This document shows, piece by piece, positions 1 to 9,049 of a stretch of 64,000 bases of DNA. Under the pieces are notes generated by a model that saw only the letters and a list, made by a program, of their open reading frames with translations, had not been told where the DNA came from and searched no databases. Within the stretch, counting starts at the first letter, position 1, and every line of letters starts with the position of its first letter. The position numbers and the translations under genes are program-made. This DNA is from Halomarina pelagica (GTDB taxonomy: Archaea > Halobacteriota > Halobacteria > Halobacteriales > Haloarculaceae): the NCBI RefSeq assembly GCF_024228315.1, contig NZ_CP100454.1:2232001-2296000 (forward strand). Reading direction: 5' to 3'.

Positions 1-1903
1 GGTACTCGACGTAGTCCTCGCGCACCTCCCGGAGGCTCCGGAAGGGCGCGACGCTCGACCCGTCGTAGCTGACATTCGTGCCCGACACGGCGACGTCGCG
101 CACGTACCAGCCCTCGTTCGCGACCGCCCAGTCGGTCTGATAGCGGAAGGCGACGAGCACCTCCTGGCCCGCGTACGCCGAGAGGTCGAACTCCTCGGTC
201 ACCCACGAGCCGTTCGTGCTCCCGGTGAAGCCGGGGACGTTCGCCGCAACGTCGGGGTGCGCACCGTCGGCGAGTTCGGTGGACGTGTTCCCGTTCGCGA
301 GGCTGGTCCACGTCTCGCCGCCGTCGGTCGAGACCTGCACGAAGCCGTAGTCCCACGCCCGCTCGATGTCGTAGTAGGTCTCGAACCCGAGCGTCGGGTC
401 CTCGACGTTCGTCAGGTGGGCCTCGAAGATGGCGCGGTTGTCGAGGAGGTCCCCCCGCCCGCTGTAGAGGACGGTGTCGCCCGAGCCGGTCGGGTCGGCC
501 GCGGTCGTCCACCTCGTCCCGGTGAAGTCGATGCCGTTGATCGTGACGCCGGCGACCGGTCCCTCGCCCGCGGCGTCGACGGTGGTGTGAGAGGCACCCC
601 ACGCGGCGGCCTCCCGGTCCGGATCGCTCGTGTTCACGTCGAGGTCGATGGTGCGGAACTCGTAGCGTGGCTTACTGGCGCGGCCCATCCCGTCCGCGAC
701 GGTCGCCGTCGAGAAGTCCTGGTAGAGCGAGTAGAAGTCCCCCTCGTGACCCTCCGCCTCGAGCACGCCCTCGACGCTCGCGATGCCGTTTTGGTCGTCG
801 CGGGCGATCGCCCGGATCGCGTCCTCGCCGTACTGCTCGTAGAGGTACAGCTGGAAGAGGTAGGCGTGGCCGTAATCCGCGAGGACGTTGATCGCGCCCT
901 CGTCCTCCCACTCGACCAGCGAGTTGTCCGGGCTGGCCTCGAAGGCGCTGACGTGCCCCTCGGGGTGGCCGTAGCCGACCGCGTACTCCGCGAAGTCGGA
1001 GAGCCCCTCGTTCACCCACGTCGTCTCGTCGGCGTCCAGGTCGCCGTGGACGAGGTGCTGGTACTCGTGGGCGAAGGTGCCCTCGACGAGGTGCGGGACG
1101 TTCCGCTCGTCGCCCGGCTCCTTCCACGGGGCGTCGGGACCGCCCGCGCGGTGCTGCCAGTCGTAGGCGTCGACCGTCACGACGTTGCGGTCGGTGTACC
1201 GCTGGATGGTCGGCGAGTAGAACCCGGCGACGTAGTTCGGGTAGTCCGCGTCGTAGTAGTTCTCGTCGCGGACGTTGTCGACGAGGACGACCGAGCGCCC
1301 CTCGCCGTCAGTCCGCCAGTAGTTCTCCGGTAGGCCGAGCGCCTCGTCGAGCGCCTCGGTCCCGTTGCGCGGCGCGGGCGTTCCGAACAGCTCGCTCTCG
1401 GTCGGGTAGATGTTCGAGTCGAACTCCTCGGCGAGGTAGTCGAGTTGCGCGTCGGTCACCCGCGGCGTAGAGCGCGGGTCGTCGGACGGCCACGAGAGGT
1501 CCTCGGCGACCCAGATCTCGACCTCCTCGCCCACCTCTCGGAGGGTGAACTCCTTGAAGTAGTACCCGCCGCTGGCGTAGTCGAGCGCGAGGAAGTACTT
1601 CGTCTGGCCCTCCTGTGCGGCGGTCGATCCGGTCCCGCCGCCCGATCCGGCGGCGCTCGCTCCGTCGCCGCTCGCGCCCGCCGCGTCGCCGGGTAGCGTG
1701 TCGGCGTCGACGGGGAGCCGCGTGTCGTTCGGGGTCACCTCCGTCGGGCGGTACTCGATGGGTTCTTCGGCGGGGTCGGTCGCGGCGACCGACGCGGAAC
1801 CGTTCTCGGTGGACGGGTCCGCCACCCCGGCGACACCCCCCGTCCACGCGGTCGCGGTCGATACCACGACCAGGACTGTCAGTACGATGGTACGGATTCG
1901 CAT
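1..1903 (-). CDS. secreted zinc metalloprotease with InhA-like C-terminal region (partial)
   Basis: Begins at ATG 1903 and runs off the left edge after 634 codons, so the C-terminus is missing. Residues 1-27 look like an export signal. An acidic Gly/Ala/Ser-rich linker follows to about residue 100. The zinc motif HEYQH is at 279-283, followed by a WVNEGLSDF segment that would supply the third (Glu) ligand, as in gluzincin-type proteases. The last 150 residues seen contain the FVQVSTDGGETW type of sequence found in immune inhibitor A MAM/jelly-roll domains. It should act outside the cell on proteins. An M30 (hyicolysin-like) assignment is possible instead of M6. A TATA-like box lies near 1951-1960. 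Confidence 0.8.
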   Translation of the reverse strand, partial: MRIRTIVLTVLVVVSTATAWTGGVAGVADPSTENGSASVAATDPAEEPIEYRPTEVTPNDTRLPVDADTLPGDAAGASGDGASAAGSGGGTGSTAAQEGQTKYFLALDYASGGYYFKEFTLREVGEEVEIWVAEDLSWPSDDPRSTPRVTDAQLDYLAEEFDSNIYPTESELFGTPAPRNGTEALDEALGLPENYWRTDGEGRSVVLVDNVRDENYYDADYPNYVAGFYSPTIQRYTDRNVVTVDAYDWQHRAGGPDAPWKEPGDERNVPHLVEGTFAHEYQHLVHGDLDADETTWVNEGLSDFAEYAVGYGHPEGHVSAFEASPDNSLVEWEDEGAINVLADYGHAYLFQLYLYEQYGEDAIRAIARDDQNGIASVEGVLEAEGHEGDFYSLYQDFSTATVADGMGRASKPRYEFRTIDLDVNTSDPDREAAAWGASHTTVDAAGEGPVAGVTINGIDFTGTRWTTAADPTGSGDTVLYSGRGDLLDNRAIFEAHLTNVEDPTLGFETYYDIERAWDYGFVQVSTDGGETWTSLANGNTSTELADGAHPDVAANVPGFTGSTNGSWVTEEFDLSAYAGQEVLVAFRYQTDWAVANEGWYVRDVAVSGTNVSYDGSSVAPFRSLREVREDYVEY

Positions 1904-1949
1904 CCGAGAACGATTCACCTGCTCGACGACTTAATGTTTCCGATACCAA

Positions 1950-1961
1950 ATTATTATATTC
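1950..1961 (-). promoter_or_regulatory. TATA-like box upstream of the metalloprotease
   Basis: An AT-only run (TATAATAATTT on the minus strand) in GC-rich surroundings, about 50 bp before ATG 1903. A transcript from it would carry a leader of about 25 nt. Confidence 0.4.
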
Positions 1962-2027
1962 CACACAGGAACGGTGTGTCGATCGGTACGCGACATCGTT
2001 TTGGTAGCGGCCCGCTCTCGGAGGGAC

Positions 2028-2363
2028 GTGCGCGTCGTACACGACTCGGGACGGGTGCTCGCGACCGAGGTCGAGCGGGCGGAGGGGTTACTCTCGCAGG
2101 GACGGGGGTTGATGTTCCGGCGCTCGATCCCGGACGACTACGCGCTCGTCTTCCCGTTCGGTCGGCAGGCTCGGCGGGGCATCCACACGCTCTGCGTCCC
2201 CTTCCCGCTCGACGTCTGCTGGCTCTGCGACGACGTGGTGCAGCGGACGGCGACGCTCGCACCGTGGCGCGGCTACGGCCGGGCGATCGCCGACGCCGTC
2301 GTGGAGTTCCCGGCGGGTACGCTCGACGGCGTGGAACGGGGGGACAGAATTCGGATCGAGTGA
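2028..2363 (+). CDS. DUF192 family protein
   Basis: 111 residues from GTG 2028. The reading frame is open back to an ATG at 1974, but the family's usual N-terminus (RVVHDSGRVLATEVE) begins at 2028. The protein has the DUF192 pattern: a short beta strand, GLMFR, then a hydrophobic core with FPFG and an ending GDRI. The biochemical role of DUF192 proteins is not known. It is divergent from the metalloprotease and appears to be a single-gene unit. Confidence 0.75.
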   Translation: MRVVHDSGRVLATEVERAEGLLSQGRGLMFRRSIPDDYALVFPFGRQARRGIHTLCVPFPLDVCWLCDDVVQRTATLAPWRGYGRAIADAVVEFPAGTLDGVERGDRIRIE

Positions 2364-2441
2364 GCGAGGACCCCGAAGCGCGTTCGGAACGGTGTCACCC
2401 TCGCGCGACGGGAGCCGAGGTGGTGGGGATCGGGGGATCGA

Positions 2442-2726
2442 TCAGTCGTCGCTGACGGCCTTCGTCTCCTCCGCGTCGTCCCTGGCGGTCCCGGCCGCTT
2501 CGGCGATCTCGTAGAGGTTCTGGCGTGCGTCGGCGAAGTAGACGTCCTCGTCGACGACGTCGATGGATTCGAGCCGTTCGAGCGCGTACCGCACGGTCCT
2601 GGCCGAGAGCATCGACTCCTCGACGATACCCTTCTGGGTCAGCGGCCCGTTGTACTCGAGCACCTTGTACACCAGCTTCGCACTCGGCGGTAGGTCCGTT
2701 ATCCCCTCGGCAGTAGTGTCGCTCAT
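2442..2726 (-). CDS. small winged-helix DNA-binding protein
   Basis: 94 residues from ATG 2726. Residues 13-60 form a MarR/ArsR-like winged helix: LPPSAKLVYKVLEYNG, then a recognition-helix region around SARTVRYALERLE. The C-terminal 25 residues are acidic and low complexity. It probably acts as a transcriptional regulator, but nothing here shows its target. It is transcribed divergently from the EMC6-like/rli1 pair, with about 170 bp between them that could hold a shared control region. Confidence 0.7.
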   Translation of the reverse strand: MSDTTAEGITDLPPSAKLVYKVLEYNGPLTQKGIVEESMLSARTVRYALERLESIDVVDEDVYFADARQNLYEIAEAAGTARDDAEETKAVSDD

Positions 2727-2894
2727 CAGTGGGCGGAAAGACACGTCCACGGCGCATAAAGCTTGAGGGGTTCTTCCGGTTCCGGACACACCCGCCGGTA
2801 TCCGCGCCGCGGGTGCACCGCCGCGAGCGCCGTCGGAGTCGACCGACGCACCAGCGGGCCAACCGAACGGCTTTTGCGCGCGGGCGGTCGACGC

Positions 2895-3200
2895 ATGGAC
2901 ATGGCAACCGACACCGTCGAGCGACGACGCGCCCACGTGCGGGGCCTCACGGTCACCGCCCTGGCCGCGGTCGCGGGACTCCTCTCCGGCGTCGCCGGGA
3001 GCGTCGTCGCCTCCGGTCCGCAGGACGTCCTGTCGGCGTCGGTCCTTCTCGTCGCCATCGCCGTGCAGATCCCCCTGCTTCGCGTCACCGGCGTCGTCGA
3101 TGAGTTCTCCGGGAAGGACTACCTCTACGTCGCCTTCATGACGTTCGCCTTCTGGTTCGTCAGTCTGACCGTCCTCTACACCGCGGGAGTCAGCTTCTGA
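2895..3200 (+). CDS. EMC6-like small membrane protein
   Basis: 101 residues from ATG 2895 (a second ATG at 2901 would give 99). Three hydrophobic segments are visible at about 19-40, 47-60 and 77-95, with a GKDYLYVAF stretch before the last. Haloarchaeal proteins of this type next to Rli1 are assigned to the EMC6-like family, which suggests a role in membrane-protein insertion; that is inference. Its TGA shares its last base with the rli1 ATG, so the two are translationally coupled. Confidence 0.65.
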   Translation: MDMATDTVERRRAHVRGLTVTALAAVAGLLSGVAGSVVASGPQDVLSASVLLVAIAVQIPLLRVTGVVDEFSGKDYLYVAFMTFAFWFVSLTVLYTAGVSF

Positions 3201-5041
3201 TGGCGGAGGACAGCATCGCGGTCGTCGATCTCGACCGCTGTTCGCCGGACCGCTGTAACTACGAGTGCGCCAACTACTGCCCACCCAATCGGACGGGCAA
3301 GGAGTGCATCACGACCCGCGGCGACGCGGCGAAGGAGGGCAAGATAGCGGGCGATCCCGACCAGGTACGTATCTCCGAGGAGATCTGTCTCGGCGAGTCC
3401 TGTGGCATCTGCGTGGTGAAGTGCCCGTTCGACGCCATCGAGATCATCAACCTCCCGCAGGAACTCGACGAGGAACCCGTCCACCGCTACGGCGAGAACG
3501 CCTTCTCGCTGTACGGCCTGCCCGCCCCGCAGGACGGGAAGGTGACGGGCATCCTCGGCCCGAACGGGATCGGGAAGACGACCGCCGTCCGCATCCTCGC
3601 CGAGGAGATCACCCCCAACCTCGGCGACTACGACACCGAACCGAGCTGGGAGGCGGCCATCGACCGCTTCCGCGGCACCGAACTCCAGAACTACCTGGAG
3701 GCGATGCGCGACAGCGACATCGCCGTCGCGCGAAAGCCACAGTACGTCGACAAGATCCCCGATCAGTTCGACGGCAACACCCGCCAGCTGCTCGATTCGA
3801 CCGACGAACGCGGCGTCGTCGACGACCTCGTCGAGCGACTCGGGATCGGGCCGGTCGTCGACCAGCCCATCGACACGCTCTCCGGCGGCGAACTCCAGCG
3901 CGTCGCGCTCGCCGCCACGCTCGCCCGCGACGCCGACTTCTACTTCCTCGACGAGATCACGCCCTACCTCGACATCGGCCAGCGCGTCGCCGCCGCGCGG
4001 CTCATCCGCGACCTGGCGGAGGCGGGCGACCGCTCGATGCTCGTCGTGGAGCACGACCTCGCCGTCCTCGACCTGCTCGCGGACTCGCTCAACGTCGCCT
4101 ACGGCGAACCAGGGGCGTTCGGCGTCATCACGCCCCCGAAGTCCACCAGACAGGGGATCAACGAGTACCTCGCGGGCTACCTGGAGGCGCAGAACATGCG
4201 CATCCGTCCGGAGGCCATCGAGTTCGAGCGACACGCGCCGCGCGCCGCGCGCAGGGGCGAGGTGCTCGTCGAGTACCCAGCGCTCACCAAGAGCTACGGC
4301 GACGGCGAGTTCACCCTGGAGGTCGAGGCCGGCGCGATCCACGAGAACGAGGTGCTCGGCGTGGTCGGCCCGAACGGGATCGGGAAGTCCACCTTCGCGA
4401 AGCTCCTCACCGGGCGACTGGAGCCCACCGAGGGCGAACTCGACGCGCGACTCGACATCTCCTACAAGCCTCAGTACGTCGAGATCGACCAGCCGATGCG
4501 CGTCGACGCGTTCCTCGCGTCGATCACCGACGACTTCGGCTCGTCGTACTGGGAGACGGAGATCGCGGGACCGCTCCAGCTGGAGCGGATCATGGAGCAG
4601 AACCTCCCCGACCTCTCGGGCGGCGAGCGCCAGCGCGTCGCCATCGCGGCCTGCCTCTCGAAGGACGCCGACCTCTACCTGCTCGACGAGCCGTCGGCGC
4701 ACCTCGACGTGGAACAGCGCGTGCTCGCCACGCGCGCCATCCGCCGCTACACGGAGAACCACGACGCGACGGCGCTCGTCATCGACCACGACATCTACAT
4801 GATCGACCTCCTCGCGGATCGCCTGATGGTCTTCGACGGCGAACCGGCGATCCGCGGCGAGACGAGCCCCCCCGTCGGCATGCGCGAGGGGATGAACCGC
4901 TTCCTCGGCAACCTCGACATCACCTTCCGCCGCGATCAGCGCACGAGTCGCCCGCGGATCAACAAGCCCGGGTCGCAGCTCGACCGCGAGCAGAAGCGGG
5001 CGGGCGAGTACTACTACGCCCCCGAACGCGACGACGAGTAG
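3200..5041 (+). CDS. rli1: ribosome recycling ATPase ABCE1/Rli1
   Basis: 613 residues, normal for the family. The N-terminus carries two 4Fe-4S cluster sites (Cys at 14, 19, 23, 27, then 63, 68, 71, 75). The first ABC domain has Walker A GPNGIGKTT at 120-128 and signature LSGGELQRV at 227-235. The second has GPNGIGKST at 390-398 and LSGGERQRV at 472-480. ABCE1 splits the ribosome into subunits after termination. It starts in a one-base overlap with the EMC6-like gene. Confidence 0.97.
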   Translation: MAEDSIAVVDLDRCSPDRCNYECANYCPPNRTGKECITTRGDAAKEGKIAGDPDQVRISEEICLGESCGICVVKCPFDAIEIINLPQELDEEPVHRYGENAFSLYGLPAPQDGKVTGILGPNGIGKTTAVRILAEEITPNLGDYDTEPSWEAAIDRFRGTELQNYLEAMRDSDIAVARKPQYVDKIPDQFDGNTRQLLDSTDERGVVDDLVERLGIGPVVDQPIDTLSGGELQRVALAATLARDADFYFLDEITPYLDIGQRVAAARLIRDLAEAGDRSMLVVEHDLAVLDLLADSLNVAYGEPGAFGVITPPKSTRQGINEYLAGYLEAQNMRIRPEAIEFERHAPRAARRGEVLVEYPALTKSYGDGEFTLEVEAGAIHENEVLGVVGPNGIGKSTFAKLLTGRLEPTEGELDARLDISYKPQYVEIDQPMRVDAFLASITDDFGSSYWETEIAGPLQLERIMEQNLPDLSGGERQRVAIAACLSKDADLYLLDEPSAHLDVEQRVLATRAIRRYTENHDATALVIDHDIYMIDLLADRLMVFDGEPAIRGETSPPVGMREGMNRFLGNLDITFRRDQRTSRPRINKPGSQLDREQKRAGEYYYAPERDDE

Positions 5042-5067
5042 GGCGGGGAGGCTCACACCGGGGGTAC

Positions 5068-5075
5068 GTTTAACC
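5068..5075 (+). promoter_or_regulatory. TATA-like box for the PHP gene
   Basis: GTTTAACC is centred about 27 bp before ATG 5098, which predicts a leaderless mRNA beginning at the start codon. Confidence 0.5.
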
Positions 5076-5097
5076 CCGGCGCTCGACACTCGTCCAC

Positions 5098-5871
5098 ATG
5101 GACTACGACTACCACGTCCACTCGACCTACTCGGACGGGAGCTTCCTGCGCTGGATGGTGCGCGCCGCGGAGCGGGCGGGTCTGGAGGGCGTCGGTATCG
5201 CCGACCACTGTAACGTCTCGGAACGCGAGTCGATGGTCGCGGCCAAGCGCGATCACGGGTTCAACCTCGATCTGACCCACGAGCGGCGTCGGTCGGCCAT
5301 CGAGCGCGTCCGCGAAGACGCCGCTATCGACATCTTCGACGCGGTCGAACTCGACTACGATCCCCGAGACGAGGACGCAATCCGGCGCTTCCTCGACGGA
5401 AACGAGTTCGACTACGCGATCGGGAGCGTCCACACCGTCGACGACCTGAACGTGCAGGTGCCGTCGCTCTTCGACGACTGGTCCGAGTCCGATCGGCGCG
5501 ACCTGACGGACGACTACTTCGACGGTCTGGTCGCGCTGATCGAGTCCGAACTGTTCGAGATCGCGGCCCACCCCGACCTCCTCGAACGGAACCCTAACCT
5601 CCGGGGGTTCGCGACCGACGAGCACTACCGCCGGGTCGCGGAGGCGTTCGAGCGCTCACGGACCGTCCCCGAACTGAACGCCGGGCGGGTCCTGCGCGAC
5701 TACGGCGAGTTCTCGCCCCGTCCGGCGTTCCTCTCCGTCCTCCGCGAGTACGACGTGGCCGTCACGCTCGGCTCCGACTCCCACCGTCCCGACGAGATCG
5801 CCCCCCGCCACGAGCGAGTTCGGGAGTTCCGGGAAGAGATCGATCTGGACCTGGTCGAACTGAACGTGTAG
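5098..5871 (+). CDS. PHP domain phosphoesterase
   Basis: 257 residues. The N-terminal HVH (residues 6-8) and STYSDG are the first metal-binding motif of PHP enzymes. ADHCN near 39, a conserved IGSVH near 119, AAHPDL near 162 and a terminal GSDSH near 233 give the remaining metal ligands. The arrangement matches histidinol-phosphatase (HisK)-like proteins, but other PHP phosphoesterases look alike, so the substrate is uncertain. It stands alone downstream of rli1 with its own promoter. Confidence 0.85.
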   Translation: MDYDYHVHSTYSDGSFLRWMVRAAERAGLEGVGIADHCNVSERESMVAAKRDHGFNLDLTHERRRSAIERVREDAAIDIFDAVELDYDPRDEDAIRRFLDGNEFDYAIGSVHTVDDLNVQVPSLFDDWSESDRRDLTDDYFDGLVALIESELFEIAAHPDLLERNPNLRGFATDEHYRRVAEAFERSRTVPELNAGRVLRDYGEFSPRPAFLSVLREYDVAVTLGSDSHRPDEIAPRHERVREFREEIDLDLVELNV

Positions 5872-5957
5872 ACGTCTTCCGTCGCGTCGTGACTTGGCGG
5901 TGAGTCCCTGATCACCGTCGAGCGAGGCACTCAGCGACGAACGTAGCGACCGATACT

Positions 5958-6044
5958 GGCGAACAGGCGACGCCGCAGTGGGATCTGGTTCGCGGGGCGT
6001 GGCGTCGCACACCCGCGGACACCCCGCGACGACTCTCACGTCAC
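5958..6044 (-). ncRNA. candidate small RNA or micro-ORF core, copy 1
   Basis: About 87 nt, beginning GTGACGTGAG, nearly identical to the cores at 9822 and 18916. A TATA box (6075-6067) lies 27 bp before the first conserved base, as expected for an archaeal transcription start. The core can form a stem between TGTCCGCGGG and CCCGCGAACC around a conserved 14-16-nt loop. It also has a GTG-started frame at 6039 reading MRVVAGCPRVCDATPRE. Whether RNA or peptide is the product is not settled. Confidence 0.5.
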
Positions 6045-6066
6045 AGGGGCACTGGCCGCGCTCTCT

Positions 6067-6075
6067 GTTATAAAC
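6067..6075 (-). promoter_or_regulatory. TATA box of element copy 1
   Basis: GTTTATAAC on the minus strand, 27 bp before the conserved core. The 20 bp between box and core (GAGAGC, then CCAG) are also conserved with the other copies. Confidence 0.6.
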
Positions 6076-6264
6076 GTACGGACGGGACGACTGGCCTCTG
6101 GCTCACCACCGCCAGCGTCAGCGCGGTAGCCGCGAGGAGCGCGGGATTCAGAGAGCCCCGCGGACAGTGCGAACGGCCGGTGCTGTCGGCCGCGAGCGAG
6201 GCGCGAAGCGCCGAGCGAGCGGACCGAGGAGCGACCAGCGGGAGCGACGAGGGTTTTAGTCGAG

Positions 6265-6318
6265 GTTTTACCAGCGACCGAGCGCGAGCGAAGCGAGCGC
6301 GAGGGAGCGCAGTAAAAC
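6265..6318 (-). repeat. AT-closed hairpin after secG, copy 1
   Basis: Minus-strand GTTTTAC at one end pairs with GTAAAAC at the other, with a CGCTCG-rich interior. It lies directly after the secG stop codon. Related hairpins follow amzA (9596) and the PAPS-reductase-like gene (18727). Confidence 0.6.
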
Positions 6319-6326
6319 GTCGTGGT

Positions 6327-6485
6327 TCAGACGACGTTGAGCACCATCACCAGCAGTCCGAACATGACGCCGAAGGCGACGACGGTGCGCGGATCGATCT
6401 GGGGGGCGTTGCGGTCCTCGGAGTCGAAGTAGCGGACGAGTCCGGCGCTCGACATCAGACCGCCGGTGTTCTGGCCACGGCTCAT
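6327..6485 (-). CDS. secG: preprotein translocase subunit SecG (Sec61-beta)
   Basis: 52 residues from ATG 6485. The sequence has the archaeal Sec-beta pattern: a polar N-terminus with [12 protein letters not shown], a DPRTV linker and one C-terminal membrane helix ([15 protein letters not shown]). It joins SecY and SecE in the protein-conducting channel. A minus-strand AAAAGC box near 6514 lies about 29 bp upstream. It is divergent from trxA with only 98 bp between the starts. Confidence 0.93.
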   Translation of the reverse strand: MSRGQNTGGLMSSAGLVRYFDSEDRNAPQIDPRTVVAFGVMFGLLVMVLNVV

Positions 6486-6517
6486 GCCTTCCGGTGGGTC
6501 CGGTATCGCCGTAAGCT

Positions 6518-6546
6518 TTTCCACTACTTGCCCACGCCAGTGGAAA
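6518..6546. promoter_or_regulatory. inverted repeat between secG and trxA promoters
   Basis: TTTCCACT at 6518-6525 is the exact reverse complement of AGTGGAAA at 6539-6546, with a 13-bp gap. It lies between the two divergent promoters and could be a shared regulator site. It also resembles half of an origin-recognition box but lacks the rest of that motif. Confidence 0.4.
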
Positions 6547-6583
6547 CCCTTATTCCCGAGAACGGGTAAGCGTGGGTGGACCG

Positions 6584-6853
6584 ATGACTGTCACCCTCAA
6601 GGATTTCTACGCCGATTGGTGCGGCCCGTGTAAGACCCAGGATCCCATCCTGGAGGACCTGGCGGAGGACTGGGACGGCCGCTTCGAGGTCGAGAAGGTG
6701 AACGTCGACGAGGAGCAGGACGTCGCGAACGAGTACCAGGTCCGTTCGCTCCCGACGCTCATCGTGGAGAACGACGATGGCGTCGTCGAGCGCTTCGTCG
6801 GCGTCACCCAGCGCGAGGACATCGAGGACGCCCTCGAATCCGCCGGCGCGTAA
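6584..6853 (+). CDS. trxA: thioredoxin
   Basis: 89 residues from ATG 6584; an in-frame GTG at 6572 is less likely because a TATA-like CTTATTCC at 6549-6556 predicts a start near 6580. The redox motif WCGPC is at residues 12-16 and the cis-Pro loop is in SLPTLIV near 60. The fold is complete though short. It reduces protein disulfides in the cytoplasm. Confidence 0.92.
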   Translation: MTVTLKDFYADWCGPCKTQDPILEDLAEDWDGRFEVEKVNVDEEQDVANEYQVRSLPTLIVENDDGVVERFVGVTQREDIEDALESAGA

Positions 6854-6971
6854 GCCGTAGATACCCCGTTTTCTGGACGGCGCGAACCGAAGGACCGAGG
6901 AGCCGAAGAGCCGAAGAGCCGAGCGGTTCCCGCGGCGCGTGCCTGCGTCTCGCGGACCCGCGCCGCGGCGT

Positions 6972-7640
6972 TCACTGGAAGCGGACGCCGAGGTCGTGCA
7001 TGCCTTCGTTGTGTATCGCGACGTTGACGAGCAGCGGCGTCAGCGCCTCCACCTCGCTCGCGTTGGCGAGGCCGCCCGCGTCGAGCGGGCGCAGTCCCTC
7101 GATCTCGTCGGCGAGCAGCATCACGATGTCCTTGGCGTCCGCGTCGTCGCCGAAGACGAGCGTGTCCCACTCGACCTCGGCGTCCAGGTCGGCGAACCTG
7201 CCCGCGGCGAGGTTGTGGAACGCGCCGACGACGGGCACGTCGTCGGGGGCGGCGTCGGCACAGAGCGCCGCCACGCTGCCCGCGCTCGGCGGGTTGTAGT
7301 GCAGTCCCGAATCGTCGCGCTTCATCCCCACTGCGGGCGTGACGAGGACGGTGTCGGGGTCGAGCCGGTCGGCGATGGACTCGACGGTGTCCACGAGGTG
7401 GTAGGCGGGGACCGCGACGACCACCACGTCCGCGCGGTCGGCGGCCATCTCGTTGGCGAATCCTTTCACGTCCGCCTCGATCCCGCGGCTGTCGAGTTCG
7501 GTCACGTACTCCTCGGCCTTCCCCCGGGCGCGCTCGGGGTCGCGCGAGCCGATCAGGATCTCGTGGTCGGTGTCGTAGGCCCAGCGGAGCGCGAGCGCCT
7601 CGCCGATGTCGCCGGTGCCGCCGCAGAGTGCGATTCGCAT
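6972..7640 (-). CDS. npdG: NADPH-dependent F420 reductase
   Basis: 222 residues. The N-terminal GGTGDIG (7-13) is the dinucleotide-binding loop, and GSRDPERA (31-38) is the segment that recognises the NADP phosphate. Central features (VVVAVPAYH, VTPAVGMK, AFHNLAAG) match the F420-dependent NADP oxidoreductase family. It moves hydride between F420 and NADP. It is a single-gene unit, with short GCCGAAGA direct repeats (about 6899-6922) downstream. Confidence 0.92.
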   Translation of the reverse strand: MRIALCGGTGDIGEALALRWAYDTDHEILIGSRDPERARGKAEEYVTELDSRGIEADVKGFANEMAADRADVVVVAVPAYHLVDTVESIADRLDPDTVLVTPAVGMKRDDSGLHYNPPSAGSVAALCADAAPDDVPVVGAFHNLAAGRFADLDAEVEWDTLVFGDDADAKDIVMLLADEIEGLRPLDAGGLANASEVEALTPLLVNVAIHNEGMHDLGVRFQ

Positions 7641-7733
7641 ACCTGGGAGTCGCGGGAGGGACGATTAAGCGTTGTGCGACGCGCTCACTCGACGCGCACC
7701 GAGGCGAATCTCGAGACTCGACGAAGAGCCGCG

Positions 7734-8612
7734 TCAGCGCGGTTCGAGCAGTTCGGGCACGTCGTTGACGCTGTCCCGGACTGCCCGCGCGCCCGCGCGT
7801 TCGAACTTCCGGCGGCCCGATTCGCCCGAGAGGCCGCCGGTGAGGACGCCGATCCCGTGGTAGGTGCGTTCCGGGTCCGCCTCCTCGGCGTTGACGGCCG
7901 TCCGCACGTCGTCGAGGGTGTCGCCGACGAACGCGAGCGCCTCGGCGTCGAAGCGCTCTGCGAGGCTGACGAGTGCCTCTGGCTCGGGTTTGCCCGGCGC
8001 GTCGTGATCCATCGTGAACAGGTAGGCGTCGGGCACGTCGAGGCTGACCCGATCCAGGGCGATGGCCGCCTCGGCCGCCGGGCGGCCCGTCACGACGCCC
8101 ACGTCGTAGCGCTCGACGAGCGCCGCGAGCGTCCCCTCCTCGACGAGGACCGTCTCGTCGTTGATGAACCCCTCCGTGTCGAGGGATGGTTCGCCGCCCT
8201 CCAGTTCGCGGTACAGGTCGCTCCCGAGGTAGAGCTGCTGGAATACGTCGGTCAGCTTCTCGGGGTCCCAGGCGGCGAGGACGCGCTCTCGCTGGTCGGG
8301 GTCGAGCTTGTCGGCGACGACGGTCTGTGCCCCGTCGATGCCGCCCCCGCTGGCCGCGATGGCGTCCGCGAAGGTCGCAGTCGAGTACTCGTAGCCGTGA
8401 CGGCGCGCGAGGACGAGCAGCGCGGCCGCGTGAGTGAGGTCCCAGTCGTCGTTGAACCCGCCCGCGTCCTTGAACAACTGAATCGTCTCCCGCTCGATCG
8501 TCTCGCCGTAGACGTGTTCGATGGACTCGACGATGGCGCGGCGGTAGGACTCGGAGACGTCGACGAGGACGCCGTCGACGTCGAGGACGACGGCGTCGAC
8601 CGCGAGCGTCAC
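7734..8612 (-). CDS. HAD superfamily phosphatase (TIGR01548-like)
   Basis: 292 residues from GTG 8612, whose start overlaps the TGA of the upstream UPF0146 gene (GTGA). The DVDGVLVDV motif at the N-terminus contains the nucleophile and acid/base Asp. VVTGRP supplies the second conserved segment and FVGDTLDDV the last metal ligands. A helical cap lies between. Family members in haloarchaea are called histidinol-phosphatase-like or phosphoglycolate-phosphatase-like, so the substrate is open. Confidence 0.85.
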   Translation of the reverse strand: MTLAVDAVVLDVDGVLVDVSESYRRAIVESIEHVYGETIERETIQLFKDAGGFNDDWDLTHAAALLVLARRHGYEYSTATFADAIAASGGGIDGAQTVVADKLDPDQRERVLAAWDPEKLTDVFQQLYLGSDLYRELEGGEPSLDTEGFINDETVLVEEGTLAALVERYDVGVVTGRPAAEAAIALDRVSLDVPDAYLFTMDHDAPGKPEPEALVSLAERFDAEALAFVGDTLDDVRTAVNAEEADPERTYHGIGVLTGGLSGESGRRKFERAGARAVRDSVNDVPELLEPR

Positions 8613-9010
8613 GTCGCAACCCCCCGCTCGCGGGCGGTGAACAGCGTCGTCCCCGGGAGCGTCTCCCGAGTCACCGGGATCTCCGGTTGATCCCCGCCGA
8701 GCGTGGTGAAGTGGAACGCCGCGCCGACGCGACGGGCGACGGCCCGCGTCGGACGGTGCAGTTCGGGCGGGAGGCAGATGGCGTACAGCGCTTCCGCCCC
8801 CTCGTACACCGAGAGCGTCGGTCGGGTGACGTCGTCGCGGACGAACTCGACGCCGGGCGGCGTCGGTCGGTCGTGAACGTCGGTGGCGACGACCGAGGCG
8901 CACTGCGCGAGGGGGCGCGCGACGTCGTCGCGATGCCCGATGCCGACCTCCACGACCGAGTCGTAGTAACAGAGGCGCTCCAGCAGCGCGTCGCGTGTTG
9001 CCGGATTCAC
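8609..9010 (-). CDS. UPF0146 family protein
   Basis: 133 residues from GTG 9010. An ATG at 9055 is possible but would start inside amzA. The [13 protein letters not shown] stretch resembles a methyltransferase nucleotide-binding loop in shortened form, and the family has no known activity. It overlaps the following HAD gene by 4 nt, so the pair is almost certainly cotranscribed and coupled. Confidence 0.75.
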   Translation of the reverse strand: MNPATRDALLERLCYYDSVVEVGIGHRDDVARPLAQCASVVATDVHDRPTPPGVEFVRDDVTRPTLSVYEGAEALYAICLPPELHRPTRAVARRVGAAFHFTTLGGDQPEIPVTRETLPGTTLFTARERGVAT

Positions 9011-9016
9011 GTCGGG

Positions 9017-9026
9017 ATATTTATAG
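9017..9026 (+). promoter_or_regulatory. TATA box of amzA
   Basis: ATATTTATAG is centred 27 bp before ATG 9050, predicting a leaderless transcript. Confidence 0.6.
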
Positions 9027-9049
9027 CTGGCCCGCTCTAATCTCTTGCT

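Larger units (their letters stand above)
5872..6326. other. intergenic region holding composite element copy 1
   Basis: 455 bases between the convergent PHP and secG genes, with no convincing gene. Reading on the minus strand from the secG stop it holds an AT-closed hairpin (6318-6265), a GC-rich stretch with CGCTCG-type repeats, a TATA box (6075-6067) and a conserved core (6044-5958). Confidence 0.7.

Noticed and set aside
3176-5089. Long minus-strand frame opposite rli1
   Set aside because: Rli1 on the plus strand has all its catalytic motifs; the antisense frame has no recognisable domain.
6518-6546. Replication origin recognition box
   Set aside because: Only the TGGAAAC half resembles the motif; there is no repeat cluster and no orc1/cdc6 gene nearby.
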